From assembly GCF_018614615.1 (NCBI RefSeq), contig NZ_JAGGOK010000003.1, positions 141,607-205,606 of the forward strand: 64,000 bases of DNA, in the 5' to 3' direction. Position numbers and translations under genes: made by a program. The DNA comes from Streptomyces sp. ISL-100 (GTDB lineage Bacteria; Actinomycetota; Actinomycetes; Streptomycetales; Streptomycetaceae). The notes beneath the pieces are model-generated. The model searched no databases. It saw only the letters and a program-made list of their open reading frames with translations, and was not told where the DNA came from. Position 1 is the first letter of the stretch. Each line of letters opens with the position of its first letter. Shown here one piece after another: positions 16,778 to 25,118 of this stretch.

Positions 16778-18085
16778 TCAGCCTTCCAGGAATGCCGTCA
16801 TCGCGTTCGCGAGGAGGTACGGGTCGTCCGCTCCGCACAGCTCACGCGCACTGTGCATGGAGAGGATCGCTACGCCGATGTCGACGGTCTGGATGCCGTG
16901 CCGGGCGGAGGTGATCGGGCCGATCGTCGTGCCGCACGGCATCGAGTTGTTCGACACGAAGACCTGCCACGGCACACCCGCCTTCTCGCACGCCGCCGCG
17001 AACACCGCCTGGCCGCTGCCGTCCGTCGCGTACCGCATATTGACGTTGACCTTGAGGATCGGTCCGCCGTTGGCGCGCGGGTGGTGCGTCGGGTCGTGAC
17101 GCTCGGAGTAGTTGGGGTGCACCGCGTGGCCGGTGTCGGACGAGAGGCAGATCGTGCCGGCGAAGGCGCGCGCCTTGTCGTCGTAACTGCCGCCGCGCGC
17201 GAAGACCGAGCGCTCCAGTACGTTGCCGAGGAGAGGGCCGTCGGCGCCGGTGTCGGACTGTGAACCGTTCTCCTCGTGGTCGAAGCCGGCGAGGACGGGG
17301 ATGTACGGGAGAGGGCCGTCCGCAGTGCTGACGGCCGTCAGCGCGGCGACTCCCGCGTGTACGGAGATCAGGTTGTCCATGCGGGGACCGGCGACCAGCT
17401 CGCGGTCGCGGCCGAGGTAGGCCGGTTCGTCGATGCTGTGAGCCATCAGGTCCCAGCCCGCGACCTCGCCCTCGGTGAGGCCTTCCTCTTCCTCCAGGAA
17501 GCGGATCAGGTCGCCCTCGTGTACGTCGCCGAGGCCCCAGATCGGCTGCATGTGCCGCTGCTTGTCGAGCTTGAGGCCTTCGGTGTTCGCCGACCGGTCC
17601 AGGTGCACGGCCAGCTGCGGCACGCGCAGCAGTGCCCGGTCGATGTTGACGAGGCGGTGCGAGCCGTCGCGCAGTGTGAGGCGGCCCGCGATGCCCAGGT
17701 CGCGGTCGAGCCAGGTGTTGAGGAGCGTCCCGCCGTAGATCTCGATGGCGATCTGCCGCCAGCCCTCCGAGCCCATGTCGGGCAGCGGCTTCACGTGCAG
17801 GTGGGGGGAGTCGGTGTGGCCGCCGATGATCCGGAACGGCGTGCTCGCCTCCGCGCCCTCCGGTACGTACCAGGCGATGATCGCCCCGCCGCGCAGCACG
17901 TACTTGCCGCCCGTTGTCCCGTCCCAGGCCTCGGTCTCCGCGACCTGCCGGAACCCGGCCTTGTCCAGCCGCTCGGCGGCGTTGGCCACCGCGTGGTACG
18001 GCGTCGGGCTGGCCGCCAGGAAGGACATCAGGTCGTCGGTGTGGCCGCGGTCGAAGCGGGCGGGTGCGCTCATGGGGTTCACCAT
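16778..18085 (-). CDS. M18-family aspartyl aminopeptidase
   Basis: 435 residues, the usual length. It removes N-terminal residues, typically acidic ones, in the cytoplasm with two zinc ions. Metal-ligand segments are intact: His in GGHTDSPHLHVKP, Glu pair in DHEENGSQSDTG, and the final His in AILSMHSARELCG; the segment NNSMPCGTTIGPITSA matches the family. Start could be ATG 18085 or ATG 18073 (MSAPARF), four codons apart; neither has a clear ribosome binding site, consistent with a leaderless transcript. Confidence 0.94.
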   Translation of the reverse strand: MVNPMSAPARFDRGHTDDLMSFLAASPTPYHAVANAAERLDKAGFRQVAETEAWDGTTGGKYVLRGGAIIAWYVPEGAEASTPFRIIGGHTDSPHLHVKPLPDMGSEGWRQIAIEIYGGTLLNTWLDRDLGIAGRLTLRDGSHRLVNIDRALLRVPQLAVHLDRSANTEGLKLDKQRHMQPIWGLGDVHEGDLIRFLEEEEGLTEGEVAGWDLMAHSIDEPAYLGRDRELVAGPRMDNLISVHAGVAALTAVSTADGPLPYIPVLAGFDHEENGSQSDTGADGPLLGNVLERSVFARGGSYDDKARAFAGTICLSSDTGHAVHPNYSERHDPTHHPRANGGPILKVNVNMRYATDGSGQAVFAAACEKAGVPWQVFVSNNSMPCGTTIGPITSARHGIQTVDIGVAILSMHSARELCGADDPYLLANAMTAFLEG

Positions 18086-18132
18086 AACCAGGGTTAACTA
18101 CGGGCCGTGCAGCCTGTCTCGGAGCCGGTTCG

Positions 18133-18846
18133 TCAGAGGCCCGGAGGTCGCTCGAAGCGCCGCTGTATCGTCCGGCGCTCGCCGCGGCGCACCTGCGGCA
18201 GCATCTGCGGGGCGCCGGGCGGACGCTGCTGCTGACGGCGGCGTCCCACGCAGAACAGGCAGCCCTCGCCGGGCGGCGCGGTCGGGTCGATGGGCGAGCC
18301 GGGGTGCTCGGAGCAGCCCGACGCGTTGCGCGGCCGGGAGAGCTCGCGGGCCACGATGAAGGCGCGGTGCAGGGTGTCCGCGAGCTCCACGAACTCCTCG
18401 CCGGGGGAAGAGACGGTGACGGCGAAGGCGCGGTCGTTGACCCTCTGGACGTACCCCTTGAGCGCGTCCAGCGTGTACGGCGGATCCGGCACGGGGTAGC
18501 CGAGGCGGCGCTGCTCGGCCGGGGCGGGGACGCTGCGCTCGCCGCGGCGGCGGCGGTCGTTGCAGAGCAGGCAGCGGCCCCAGCCGCCGGGGGCCTCGGG
18601 GTCGATGGCGCCGTTGGGGTGCAGCTCGCAGCCGGTGTAGCTCTTGACGGGGGCGAGGTCGGCGGCCGTCTTGAAGGCGACGTACAGGGTGTCGGCGATG
18701 GGTTCGTACTCAAGCGGATGGGAGCCGTCGTACAGGTCGCCGATCTGGTCGCCCACAGAGCCGAGCTTTCCGCGCAGCTCACTGAGCGCGTACGGCCGGC
18801 CGGCCGGGACGGAATAGCCACCCCTGCGGGGTTCCATGGAACTCAT
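18133..18846 (-). CDS. Hypothetical protein with two tandem Cys/His domains
   Basis: 237 residues from the ATG at 18846; a longer frame to 18888 would run into the neighbouring terminator. I do not recognise a named family. It is a clear internal duplication: both halves (about residues 18-100 and 105-190) begin PY(A/T)L-x2-L-(R/K)-G, continue with L-A-D-T-L-x-x-A-F and end GC-x2-HP-x3-IDP-x-AP, then C-L-x-C. The C-x2-H plus C-x2-C pattern suggests one metal site, probably zinc, per half. The tail is rich in Arg and Gln. Its start region abuts the acyl-CoA dehydrogenase terminator. Confidence 0.75.
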   Translation of the reverse strand: MSSMEPRRGGYSVPAGRPYALSELRGKLGSVGDQIGDLYDGSHPLEYEPIADTLYVAFKTAADLAPVKSYTGCELHPNGAIDPEAPGGWGRCLLCNDRRRRGERSVPAPAEQRRLGYPVPDPPYTLDALKGYVQRVNDRAFAVTVSSPGEEFVELADTLHRAFIVARELSRPRNASGCSEHPGSPIDPTAPPGEGCLFCVGRRRQQQRPPGAPQMLPQVRRGERRTIQRRFERPPGL

Positions 18847-18875
18847 GTCGACAAGAGTCGCACGGGCCACTGACA

Positions 18876-18904
18876 ACGGGCCGGGCACAAAGTGCCCGGC
18901 CCGT
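18876..18904 (-). terminator. Terminator of the acyl-CoA dehydrogenase gene
   Basis: 12-bp perfect stem ACGGGCCGGGCA with its complement at 18893-18904 around a CAAAG loop, about 22 bp past the stop of the minus-strand gene ending at 18927. Confidence 0.8.
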
Positions 18905-18926
18905 CGCCAGAGGGTTTCGCAGTGGA

Positions 18927-20753
18927 CTAGAAGGCCGCCTCGTCCAGCTCCATCAGGGACTGGTCCACGGACTCGGCCAGGGCGCGCTCGACACCGACGC
19001 CCGGCAGGACGTTCGCGGCGAAGAACTTCGCCGCCGCGATCTTGCCCGTGTAGAAGGGCACGTCCTTCGGGGACGCGGTCGGCAGCTTCTCGGCCGCGAC
19101 GGCCGCGCCCTTGAGCAGCAGGTAGCCGACGACGACGTCACCGGAGGCCATCAGCAGGCGGGTGGTGTTCAGGCCCACCTTGTAGATGGACTTGACGTCC
19201 TTCTCGGTGCCCGCGAGGTCCGTCAGCATGGCGCCGACGATGGCCTCCAGGTCCACGGCCGCCTTGGCGAGCTGGTCGCGGGCCGCGGCGAACTCGTCGC
19301 CGCCGGTGCCGACCGCGATGAACTTCTTGATGTCCTCCGCCAGCGAGTTCAGCGCCGCGCCCTGGTTGCGGACGATCTTCCGGAAGAAGAAGTCCTGCCC
19401 CTGGATCGCGGTCGTGCCCTCGTACAGGGTGTCGATCTTCGCGTCGCGGATGTACTGCTCGATCGGGTACTCCTGGAGGTACCCGGAGCCGCCGAACGTC
19501 TGGAGCGACTGCGCCAGCTGCTCGTACGACTTCTCGGAGCCGTAGCCCTTCACGATCGGCAGCAGCAGGTCGTTCATGGCGACGAGCGCGGAGGCGTCCT
19601 CGCCCGCGGCCTCCTTGGCCGCGATCTCGTCCTGGACGGACGCGGTGTGCAGGACCAGGGCGCGCATGCCCTCGGCGTACGCCTTCTGCGTCATGAGCGC
19701 GCGGCGGACGTCGGGGTGGTGCGTGATGGTGACCTTGGGCGCGGTCTTGTCCATGAAGTTGGCGAGGTCCGGGCCCTGGACGCGCTCCTTGGCGTACTCA
19801 AGAGCGTTGAGGTAACCGGTCGAGAGCGTCGCGATCGCCTTCGTGCCGACCATCATCCGGGCGAACTCGATGATCATGAACATTTGGCGGATGCCGTCGT
19901 GCTTGTCGCCGATCAGCCAGCCCTTGGCGGGGTGCTGGTCGCCGAAGGTCATCTCGCACGTGTTGGACGCCTTGAGGCCCATCTTGTGCTCGACGTTCGT
20001 GGCGTAGGCGCCGTTGCGCGCGCCCAGCTCGCCGGTCTCCCAGTCGAACTCGTACTTCGGGACGAGGAAGAGGGACAGGCCCTTGGTGCCCGGTCCCGCG
20101 CCCTCGGGGCGCGCCAGCACGTAGTGAAGGATGTTGGCCGACATGTCGTGCTCACCGGACGTGATGAAGCGCTTCACGCCCTCGATGTGCCAGGAGCCGT
20201 CAGCCTGCTGGATCGCCTTCGTGCGGCCCGCGCCGACGTCCGAACCGGCGTCCGGCTCGGTCAGGACCATCGTCGAGCCCCACTGCTTGTCGACGGCGAT
20301 CTTCGCGATCTTCTTCTGGGCCTCGTTGCCCTCCTCGAAGAGCACGCCGGCGAACGCCGGACCCGAGGAGTACATCCAGACCGCCGGGTTCGCGCCGAGC
20401 AGCAGCTCCGCGTACGCCCAGATCAGCGAGCGGGGCGAGGTGGTGCCGCCGATCTCCTCGGGGAGGCCGAGACGCCAGTACTCGCTGTCCATGAAGGCCT
20501 GGTAGCTCTTCTTGAAGGACGCCGGTACGGGAGCGGTGTTGGTGGCCGGGTCGAAGACCGGGGGGTTGCGGTCGGCGTCCTCGAAGGAGGCGGCGAGGTC
20601 GTTCTCCGCGAGGCGGGCGATCTCGTCAAGGATGCTCTTGGCGGTCTCGACGTCCATCTCCGCGAACGGGCCGGTGCCGTACAGCTTGTCGCGGCCGAGT
20701 ACCTCGAAGAGGTTGAACTCGATGTCGCGGAGATTCGACTTGTAGTGCCCCAT
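18927..20753 (-). CDS. Acyl-CoA dehydrogenase, large form with C-terminal extension (DmdC/FadE5-like)
   Basis: 608 residues from the ATG at 20753 ([19 protein letters not shown], typical N-terminus of this branch). FAD-dependent oxidation of an acyl-CoA to the enoyl-CoA. Domains in order: helical N-domain with the extra N-terminal segment, beta domain ([19 protein letters not shown]), helical C-domain with the catalytic-base region [16 protein letters not shown], and an additional helical C-terminal domain of about 120 residues. The length fits 3-methylmercaptopropionyl-CoA or broad-range long-chain types rather than the 380-residue class. Single gene. Confidence 0.93.
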   Translation of the reverse strand: MGHYKSNLRDIEFNLFEVLGRDKLYGTGPFAEMDVETAKSILDEIARLAENDLAASFEDADRNPPVFDPATNTAPVPASFKKSYQAFMDSEYWRLGLPEEIGGTTSPRSLIWAYAELLLGANPAVWMYSSGPAFAGVLFEEGNEAQKKIAKIAVDKQWGSTMVLTEPDAGSDVGAGRTKAIQQADGSWHIEGVKRFITSGEHDMSANILHYVLARPEGAGPGTKGLSLFLVPKYEFDWETGELGARNGAYATNVEHKMGLKASNTCEMTFGDQHPAKGWLIGDKHDGIRQMFMIIEFARMMVGTKAIATLSTGYLNALEYAKERVQGPDLANFMDKTAPKVTITHHPDVRRALMTQKAYAEGMRALVLHTASVQDEIAAKEAAGEDASALVAMNDLLLPIVKGYGSEKSYEQLAQSLQTFGGSGYLQEYPIEQYIRDAKIDTLYEGTTAIQGQDFFFRKIVRNQGAALNSLAEDIKKFIAVGTGGDEFAAARDQLAKAAVDLEAIVGAMLTDLAGTEKDVKSIYKVGLNTTRLLMASGDVVVGYLLLKGAAVAAEKLPTASPKDVPFYTGKIAAAKFFAANVLPGVGVERALAESVDQSLMELDEAAF

Positions 20754-20967
20754 GGCGACGGCCCTCTCGTACACATACCAGCAAGTAACTACGATGATGC
20801 TACCCGTCGGTAATAAGGGCAACCCCAATCCATCCTTTTGTGAAGCGTCTCTAGCGCGGGTGACGGTGGGTGGTGGTCGAGGTGCGGAGGGTAGGGGACG
20901 CGGGTCCCCCCCCAGACGCAATCAGTGGTTTCGCGGCATCCCCGGCGTTGCCCTGCGTTGCGCAGCC

Positions 20968-21333
20968 CTACAGCTCGCACCAGACCGTCTTGCTGCCGGG
21001 CCCCTGGTTCACGCCCCAGCGCAGCGATACGGCGGCGAGCAGCGCGAGGCCGCGACCGGACTCGTCGTCACAGATGGCCTGGCGCAGTACGGGCCACACG
21101 CGCGGATCGGGGTCGGTGACCTCGACGCGGGTGCGGGCGTTGTCGGCGGTTCGGGTGATGTGGACGGTGACGGGGGTGCCCTCGCCGAGGTGCGTGATCA
21201 CGTTGCTGAGCAGCTCACTGACGCAGAGCTGCAGGTCGGGGCACGCTTGCCCGCCGAGGTGCTCGCGCACGGCGTGGCGGAGCATCGGCACCGCCTTCGG
21301 GGTGGCGAGGAGGCCGGCGGTGAACGGCGTCAC
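20968..21333 (-). CDS. RsbW-like ATP-binding protein (HATPase_c anti-sigma/serine kinase family)
   Basis: 121 residues with the GHKL nucleotide-binding motifs: the N-box Asn in CVSELLSNVITH, D-x-DPR in EVTDPDPRVWP, and the G2-like loop DESGRGLALL. Such stand-alone domains either act as anti-sigma kinases or form part of whiJ/abaA-type regulatory loci. The ATG overlaps the stop of the upstream 61-residue gene (ATGA), and both are divergent from the XRE-DUF397 pair, so all four belong to one regulatory locus. Confidence 0.88.
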   Translation of the reverse strand: MTPFTAGLLATPKAVPMLRHAVREHLGGQACPDLQLCVSELLSNVITHLGEGTPVTVHITRTADNARTRVEVTDPDPRVWPVLRQAICDDESGRGLALLAAVSLRWGVNQGPGSKTVWCEL

Positions 21334-21515
21334 CGGTCCGCCGCCTTGCGGAGGACGGCGGTCAGCGCGCGGGCGGTGGCGAGGTTGCAGTTGCCGAGGA
21401 TCACGAGCGGCGGCGTGCCGAAGTCCCGGCCGAGGGACGGCAGCGTGATGCCGTGCTCGGTGAGCGCGGCGCGGAGTTCTTCGATGGTGGTCTGCGCTTC
21501 GAGGTCCAGGTTCAT
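21330..21515 (-). CDS. Small hypothetical protein of a whiJ/abaA-type locus
   Basis: 61 residues from the ATG at 21515 (NLDLEAQTTIEELRAALTEHG), with GGAAGGG about 12 bp upstream. No family recognised. Its stop overlaps the ATPase start by 4 bp, which supports translation. Predicted mostly helical, mildly acidic at the start and basic at the end. Confidence 0.65.
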   Translation of the reverse strand: MNLDLEAQTTIEELRAALTEHGITLPSLGRDFGTPPLVILGNCNLATARALTAVLRKAADR

Positions 21516-21539
21516 GGGGGGCACCCTTCCGTTGCGTGC

Positions 21540-21557
21540 TGTGACGAAGTAGTCACA
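21540..21557. promoter_or_regulatory. Inverted repeat TGTGAC-N6-GTCACA between divergent whiJ-type genes
   Basis: Perfect 6-bp arms with a 6-bp spacer (GAAGTA), 25 bp upstream of the small minus-strand gene and 70 bp upstream of the XRE gene. The location between divergent transcripts makes it a likely operator, most simply for the adjacent XRE protein. Confidence 0.6.
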
Positions 21558-21627
21558 CGCTGACGTGTCGCGGCGTACCGTGGAAGGGTTTCGGCGCCAC
21601 AGGGCGCGGTGTGGAAGGCGGTCAACC

Positions 21628-22479
21628 GTGGCGGCACGCAAGGACATCGACGGCTCGGAGAGCGTTCCTGCCTTTTACGGCAAGGAGTTGCGCTGGAGGC
21701 GGGAGGAGGCGGGCCGCACGCTTCAGCAGACCGTCGAGGGCAGCTTCTACGCGGCGAGTTATCTGAGCGAGATCGAGCGCGGTACGCGGCGGATGCCGCT
21801 GGATCTGGCGCGGCACGTAGACCGCGCGCTGGTGACGGACGGGTTCTTTGAGCGCCGCTGCGAGGACGTCCGGAAGGCGAGGCGTGGCGCGCACGCGGAG
21901 TACTTCGCGCCGATCGCGGAGGCGGAGTCGCGGGCGCGGACTATCGAGCGGTGGAGCAACGCGCTCATTCCGGGGCTGCTCCAGACTGGGGCGTACGCAC
22001 GCGCGGTCATCCGCGCCACGCACCCGCTGGACCTCCCGGAGGAGGTCGACGCGAGGATCTGCGCCCGGCTGCGGCGGGCCGGTCTCTTCGACGACCCGAA
22101 GAAGCCCGAGTACTGGGTCATCCTGCACGAGTCACTGCTGCGGAACTCACTGCTGCCGCCTGCGGAGATGGCCGAACAGCTCGACCAGATCGCGGCCTTG
22201 GCGGGACGCGGCCGCATCGTTCCACAGATCGTGCAGTGGAACGCGCCGACCCAGCCCTTCATGGAGCTGTCGCTCATGTTCATGGAGTTCGACGACGAAC
22301 CGCCGCTCATGTACACGGAGGGGCCGTATCACGGCCAGACCGTCGACGATCCGGCCCTCGTGAAGCAGTACCGCAAGGCATACGATCGGCTCAGGGCCGC
22401 CGCACTGCCGCCGGAGGCGTCCCTCGCCTTGATCGAAGATGCGGCCGAGGAGTACCGAAATGGCAAGCAGCGACTTTGA
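21628..22479 (+). CDS. XRE-family DNA-binding regulator with DUF5753 domain (WhiJ/Scr1-like)
   Basis: 283 residues from GTG at 21628. HTH about 15-70 (LRWRREEAGRTLQQ, YLSEIERGTRRMP), then the DUF5753 C-terminal domain with the family signatures ERWSNALIPGLLQTGAYARAV and YWVILHESLLR. In Streptomyces such proteins repress or activate development and secondary metabolism and pair with a DUF397 partner (WhiJ; Scr1/Scr2). The DUF397 gene overlaps its 3' end by 20 bp. The usual HTH is slightly shortened. Confidence 0.9.
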   Translation: MAARKDIDGSESVPAFYGKELRWRREEAGRTLQQTVEGSFYAASYLSEIERGTRRMPLDLARHVDRALVTDGFFERRCEDVRKARRGAHAEYFAPIAEAESRARTIERWSNALIPGLLQTGAYARAVIRATHPLDLPEEVDARICARLRRAGLFDDPKKPEYWVILHESLLRNSLLPPAEMAEQLDQIAALAGRGRIVPQIVQWNAPTQPFMELSLMFMEFDDEPPLMYTEGPYHGQTVDDPALVKQYRKAYDRLRAAALPPEASLALIEDAAEEYRNGKQRL

Positions 22480-22753
22480 CTTGAGCGCCGCCGTCTGGCG
22501 CAAGAGCAGCTACAGCAACGGCGACGGCGGCGAGTGCGTCGAGGTCGCCGAAGCGTTCCCGGGCGCCGCCCGCTGGCGTAAGAGCAGCTACAGCAACGGC
22601 TCCGGAGGGCTCTGCCTCGAAGTCGCTGACAACATCCCCGGCGTCGTACCCGTCCGCGACTCCAAGATCCCCCACGGCCCCGCCCTCGTCCTCCCCGCCA
22701 CCGCATGGGTCCCCTTCGTCGCCGCGCTCAAGGCCGGTCGGCTGGACGGCTGA
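22460..22753 (+). CDS. DUF397-domain protein, tandem motif (Scr2-like partner)
   Basis: 97 residues from the ATG at 22460, overlapping the end of the XRE gene by 20 bp. The DUF397 core WRKSSYSNG-x-GG-x-C-x-EVA occurs twice (about 13-30 and 43-60); only the second is followed by the rest of the domain (VPVRDSK, then a Trp-containing end AWVPFVAALK). Acts with the XRE protein as antagonist or co-factor in known pairs. Tight overlap indicates coupled translation. Confidence 0.9.
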   Translation: MASSDFDLSAAVWRKSSYSNGDGGECVEVAEAFPGAARWRKSSYSNGSGGLCLEVADNIPGVVPVRDSKIPHGPALVLPATAWVPFVAALKAGRLDG

Positions 22754-22787
22754 GCGCGGGGGCTCCTTACTCAGTACTCTTACGCGC

Positions 22788-23249
22788 ATGTACGGCTACG
22801 ACCAGAACCAGGGTGGACAGCAGCAGTACGCGCCGCCGCAGCCCCCGCCCCAGGGCGGCTACGGCGAGCAGCCGCTCTACCCGGAGCCGTCGCCGCCCTC
22901 GCTCGCCGACGGGGTGCGCGCCTTCACCACCGGGACGCTGTCCGTCGAGGACTTCCAGCAGATCTTCGCCACGTCGAAGGTCTACTGCCCGCGCGGTGAC
23001 AACCCGGGCTTCCTCGCGCTGCACAACACCCAGCAGCCGGTGATCCCGATGTTCACCTCGCTCAAGGAGCTGCGGAAGTACGCCGGCAAGGAGTCGAAGT
23101 ACTTCGTGATCACCGGTGCGGAGGTCATCGACCTGCTGCCGACCGGGTACGGCTTCGTACTCGACATGGAGGGCGAGCACCGCATGGTCTTCGACGCGAA
23201 GGCCGTGGAGCAGATGGTCGACTTCGCGATGCGCCGGATGTACGGCTGA
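22788..23249 (+). CDS. SseB-family protein
   Basis: 153 residues. The C-terminal about 105 residues carry the SseB N-terminal-type fold (FLALHNTQQPVIPMFTSLKEL, then GAEVIDLLPTGYGFVLD). The first about 35 residues are a Gln/Pro/Tyr-rich low-complexity tail (YAPPQPPPQGGYGEQ). Function unknown; SseB was named for enhanced serine sensitivity, and SseB-type domains are common in Streptomyces near secretion-linked or signalling genes. Confidence 0.85.
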   Translation: MYGYDQNQGGQQQYAPPQPPPQGGYGEQPLYPEPSPPSLADGVRAFTTGTLSVEDFQQIFATSKVYCPRGDNPGFLALHNTQQPVIPMFTSLKELRKYAGKESKYFVITGAEVIDLLPTGYGFVLDMEGEHRMVFDAKAVEQMVDFAMRRMYG

Positions 23250-23353
23250 GCGAGACCGCAATTCCCGTACGCAGGGCCCCGTTGGGGGGATGTCGGCGGC
23301 ATGTCATAGCGTGCTCACGTCAATAGGACGTAACACTCACGGGGGACTCCCGC

Positions 23354-23899
23354 ATGACCTATCCGCCGCAGCAAGGCCCCGGCCCGTATGGGCAGCCCTA
23401 CCCGCACGGGCAGCAGCAGTCGCCGCAGGGATACCCGCAGCAGCAGCCGCCGCAGGGATACCCGCCCCAGCAGGGATACGGGTACCCGCAGCAACAGCAG
23501 CAGCCGTACGCGCCCCAGCAGCAGTGGGCCGCGCCGCCGCCGGCGCCCACCGGGCCGTCCAGGGGTGGTGGCCTGGGCGCAAAGACGATCCTGAAGATCA
23601 TCGCCGGCGTGATCGTCGCCATCATGTGCGTGGTCGGCTACATCGCGAGCAAGGACGACGCCGACAAGGCGGAGGCCGGCGACTGCCTCAAGAACAACGG
23701 CTCCACGGTGACCCCTGACCTTCAGGTGGTGGAGTGCGGAGGAGCCGACGCCAAGTTCAAGGTGGTCGAGGTGATCCCCGACACGCTGGAGACCTCCAGG
23801 TGCGAGGGCAAGTCGGACATCGGCTACCAGGAGCAGACCGGCGGTCGGCGCAGCTCGGGCAAGCAGTTCGTGCTCTGCATCAACGAGATCAAGAAGTAG
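23354..23899 (+). CDS. LppU/SCO3897-type membrane-anchored protein
   Basis: 181 residues. An N-terminal cytoplasmic tail (about 1-65) consists of Gln/Pro/Gly/Tyr repeats of the type QGYPQQQ. One transmembrane helix at about 78-96 (ILKIIAGVIVAIMCVVGYI) is followed by an external domain with the LppU pattern AEAGDCLKNNGS and DLQVVECGGADAKFKVVEV and four cysteines that probably form two disulfides. Function unknown. Same orientation as SseB, which also starts with a Q/P/Y-rich tail. Confidence 0.82.
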   Translation: MTYPPQQGPGPYGQPYPHGQQQSPQGYPQQQPPQGYPPQQGYGYPQQQQQPYAPQQQWAAPPPAPTGPSRGGGLGAKTILKIIAGVIVAIMCVVGYIASKDDADKAEAGDCLKNNGSTVTPDLQVVECGGADAKFKVVEVIPDTLETSRCEGKSDIGYQEQTGGRRSSGKQFVLCINEIKK

Positions 23900-23924
23900 A
23901 GAAGTAGAGGCAGGCGAAGACGCC

Positions 23925-23943
23925 GCCCCCCGGACCGGGGGGC
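23925..23943 (+). terminator. Terminator after the LppU-like gene
   Basis: 9-bp G/C stem GCCCCCCGG and its complement around a single A, 25 bp after the stop, followed by CATTTGG. Effective loop is 3-5 nt. Confidence 0.65.
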
Positions 23944-23975
23944 CATTTGGTCGCCGCACATCGGCCGCGCCACTC

Positions 23976-24003
23976 GCGCCCGGGGGGAATTCCTCCCGGG
24001 CGC
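23976..24003. terminator. Second hairpin before the pirin gene
   Basis: 9-bp stem GCGCCCGGG (23976-23984) with CCCGGGCGC (23995-24003), extended inside by G/C pairs around AATTC, and followed by TTCTCCTTG. With the hairpin at 23925 it forms a tandem terminator. Confidence 0.65.
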
Positions 24004-24065
24004 TTCTCCTTGCACTGGCAGGAAGTTCTACGTTCAACTAAAGTGGACGTACAAGGAGGCCCGCC

Positions 24066-25028
24066 ATGCCCGCAGTAACCGTTGAGAACCCGCTGACCCT
24101 GCCGAAGGTCGCCGCACCGACCGACGCCGTAGCGCGTCCCGTGCTGGCCGTCACCACCGCTCCGGGCGGTTTCGAAGGCGAGGGCTTTCCGGTACGCCGC
24201 GCCTTCGCCGGCATCAACTACAAGTACCTCGACCCGTTCATCATGATGGACCAGATGGGTGAAGTGGACTACGGAGCCGGGGAGCCGAAAGGCACGCCCT
24301 GGCACCCCCACCGCGGCTTCGAGACGGTCACGTACCTGATCGACGGCACCTTCGTCCACCAGGACAGCAACGGTGGCGGCGGCAACATCCAGAACGGCGA
24401 CACCCAGTGGATGACCGCCGGCTCCGGCATCCTCCACATCGAGGCGCCGCCGGAGGAGCTGGTGGTCTCCGGTGGCCTGTTCCACGGCCTCCAGCTGTGG
24501 GTCAACCTGCCCGCCTCCGACAAGATGATGGCCCCCCGCTACCAGGACATCCGCGGCGGCCAGGTGCAGCTGCTGACGTCGCCCGACGGCGGCGCGCTGC
24601 TCCGCGTCATCGCGGGCGAGCTGGACGGGCACGACGGCCCCGGCATCACCCACACCCCGATCACGATGATCCACGCGACCCTGCGGCCGGGTGCGCAGAT
24701 CACGCTGCCCTGGCGTTCGGACTTCAACGCTCTCGCGTACGTCCTGGCCGGGCGCGGCGCCGTCGGTACGGATCGCCGTCCCGTCCACAAGGGCCAGACC
24801 GCGGTCTTCGGCGACGGCGGCTCGCTGACCGTACGCGCGGACGAGCACCAGGACTCCAACACCCCGGACCTGGAGGTCGTCCTCCTCGGCGGGCAGCCGA
24901 TCCGGGAGCCGATGGCGCACTACGGGCCGTTCGTGATGAACACGCAGGAAGAGCTGAAGATCGCCTTCGAGGACTTCCAGCGCGGCCGTCTCGGCACCAT
25001 CCCGGCCGTCCACGGCATGGGTGAGTAA
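24066..25028 (+). CDS. Pirin family protein
   Basis: 320 residues, two cupin domains. A strong AAGGAGG precedes the ATG. Metal ligands of pirins are present in the N-terminal cupin: both His of WHPHRGFETVTY and the His/Glu of ILHIEAPPEE. The C-terminal cupin lies at about 190-310. Bacterial pirins act as redox-responsive regulators or quercetin dioxygenases; the exact role here is unknown. Confidence 0.93.
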   Translation: MPAVTVENPLTLPKVAAPTDAVARPVLAVTTAPGGFEGEGFPVRRAFAGINYKYLDPFIMMDQMGEVDYGAGEPKGTPWHPHRGFETVTYLIDGTFVHQDSNGGGGNIQNGDTQWMTAGSGILHIEAPPEELVVSGGLFHGLQLWVNLPASDKMMAPRYQDIRGGQVQLLTSPDGGALLRVIAGELDGHDGPGITHTPITMIHATLRPGAQITLPWRSDFNALAYVLAGRGAVGTDRRPVHKGQTAVFGDGGSLTVRADEHQDSNTPDLEVVLLGGQPIREPMAHYGPFVMNTQEELKIAFEDFQRGRLGTIPAVHGMGE

Positions 25029-25038
25029 AGACCGCTCC

Positions 25039-25075
25039 GGACCACCCGGTTGACGACCAGTCACCCGGGCGGTCC
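25039..25075 (+). terminator. Possible terminator after pirin
   Basis: 11-bp arms (25039-25049 and 25065-25075) with one mismatch and a 15-nt loop, followed by TCTCC. Weak. Confidence 0.4.
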
Positions 25076-25118
25076 TCTCCGACGGGCCGCCCCGCGCCGT
25101 CCGTGATCCGCTGGGTCG

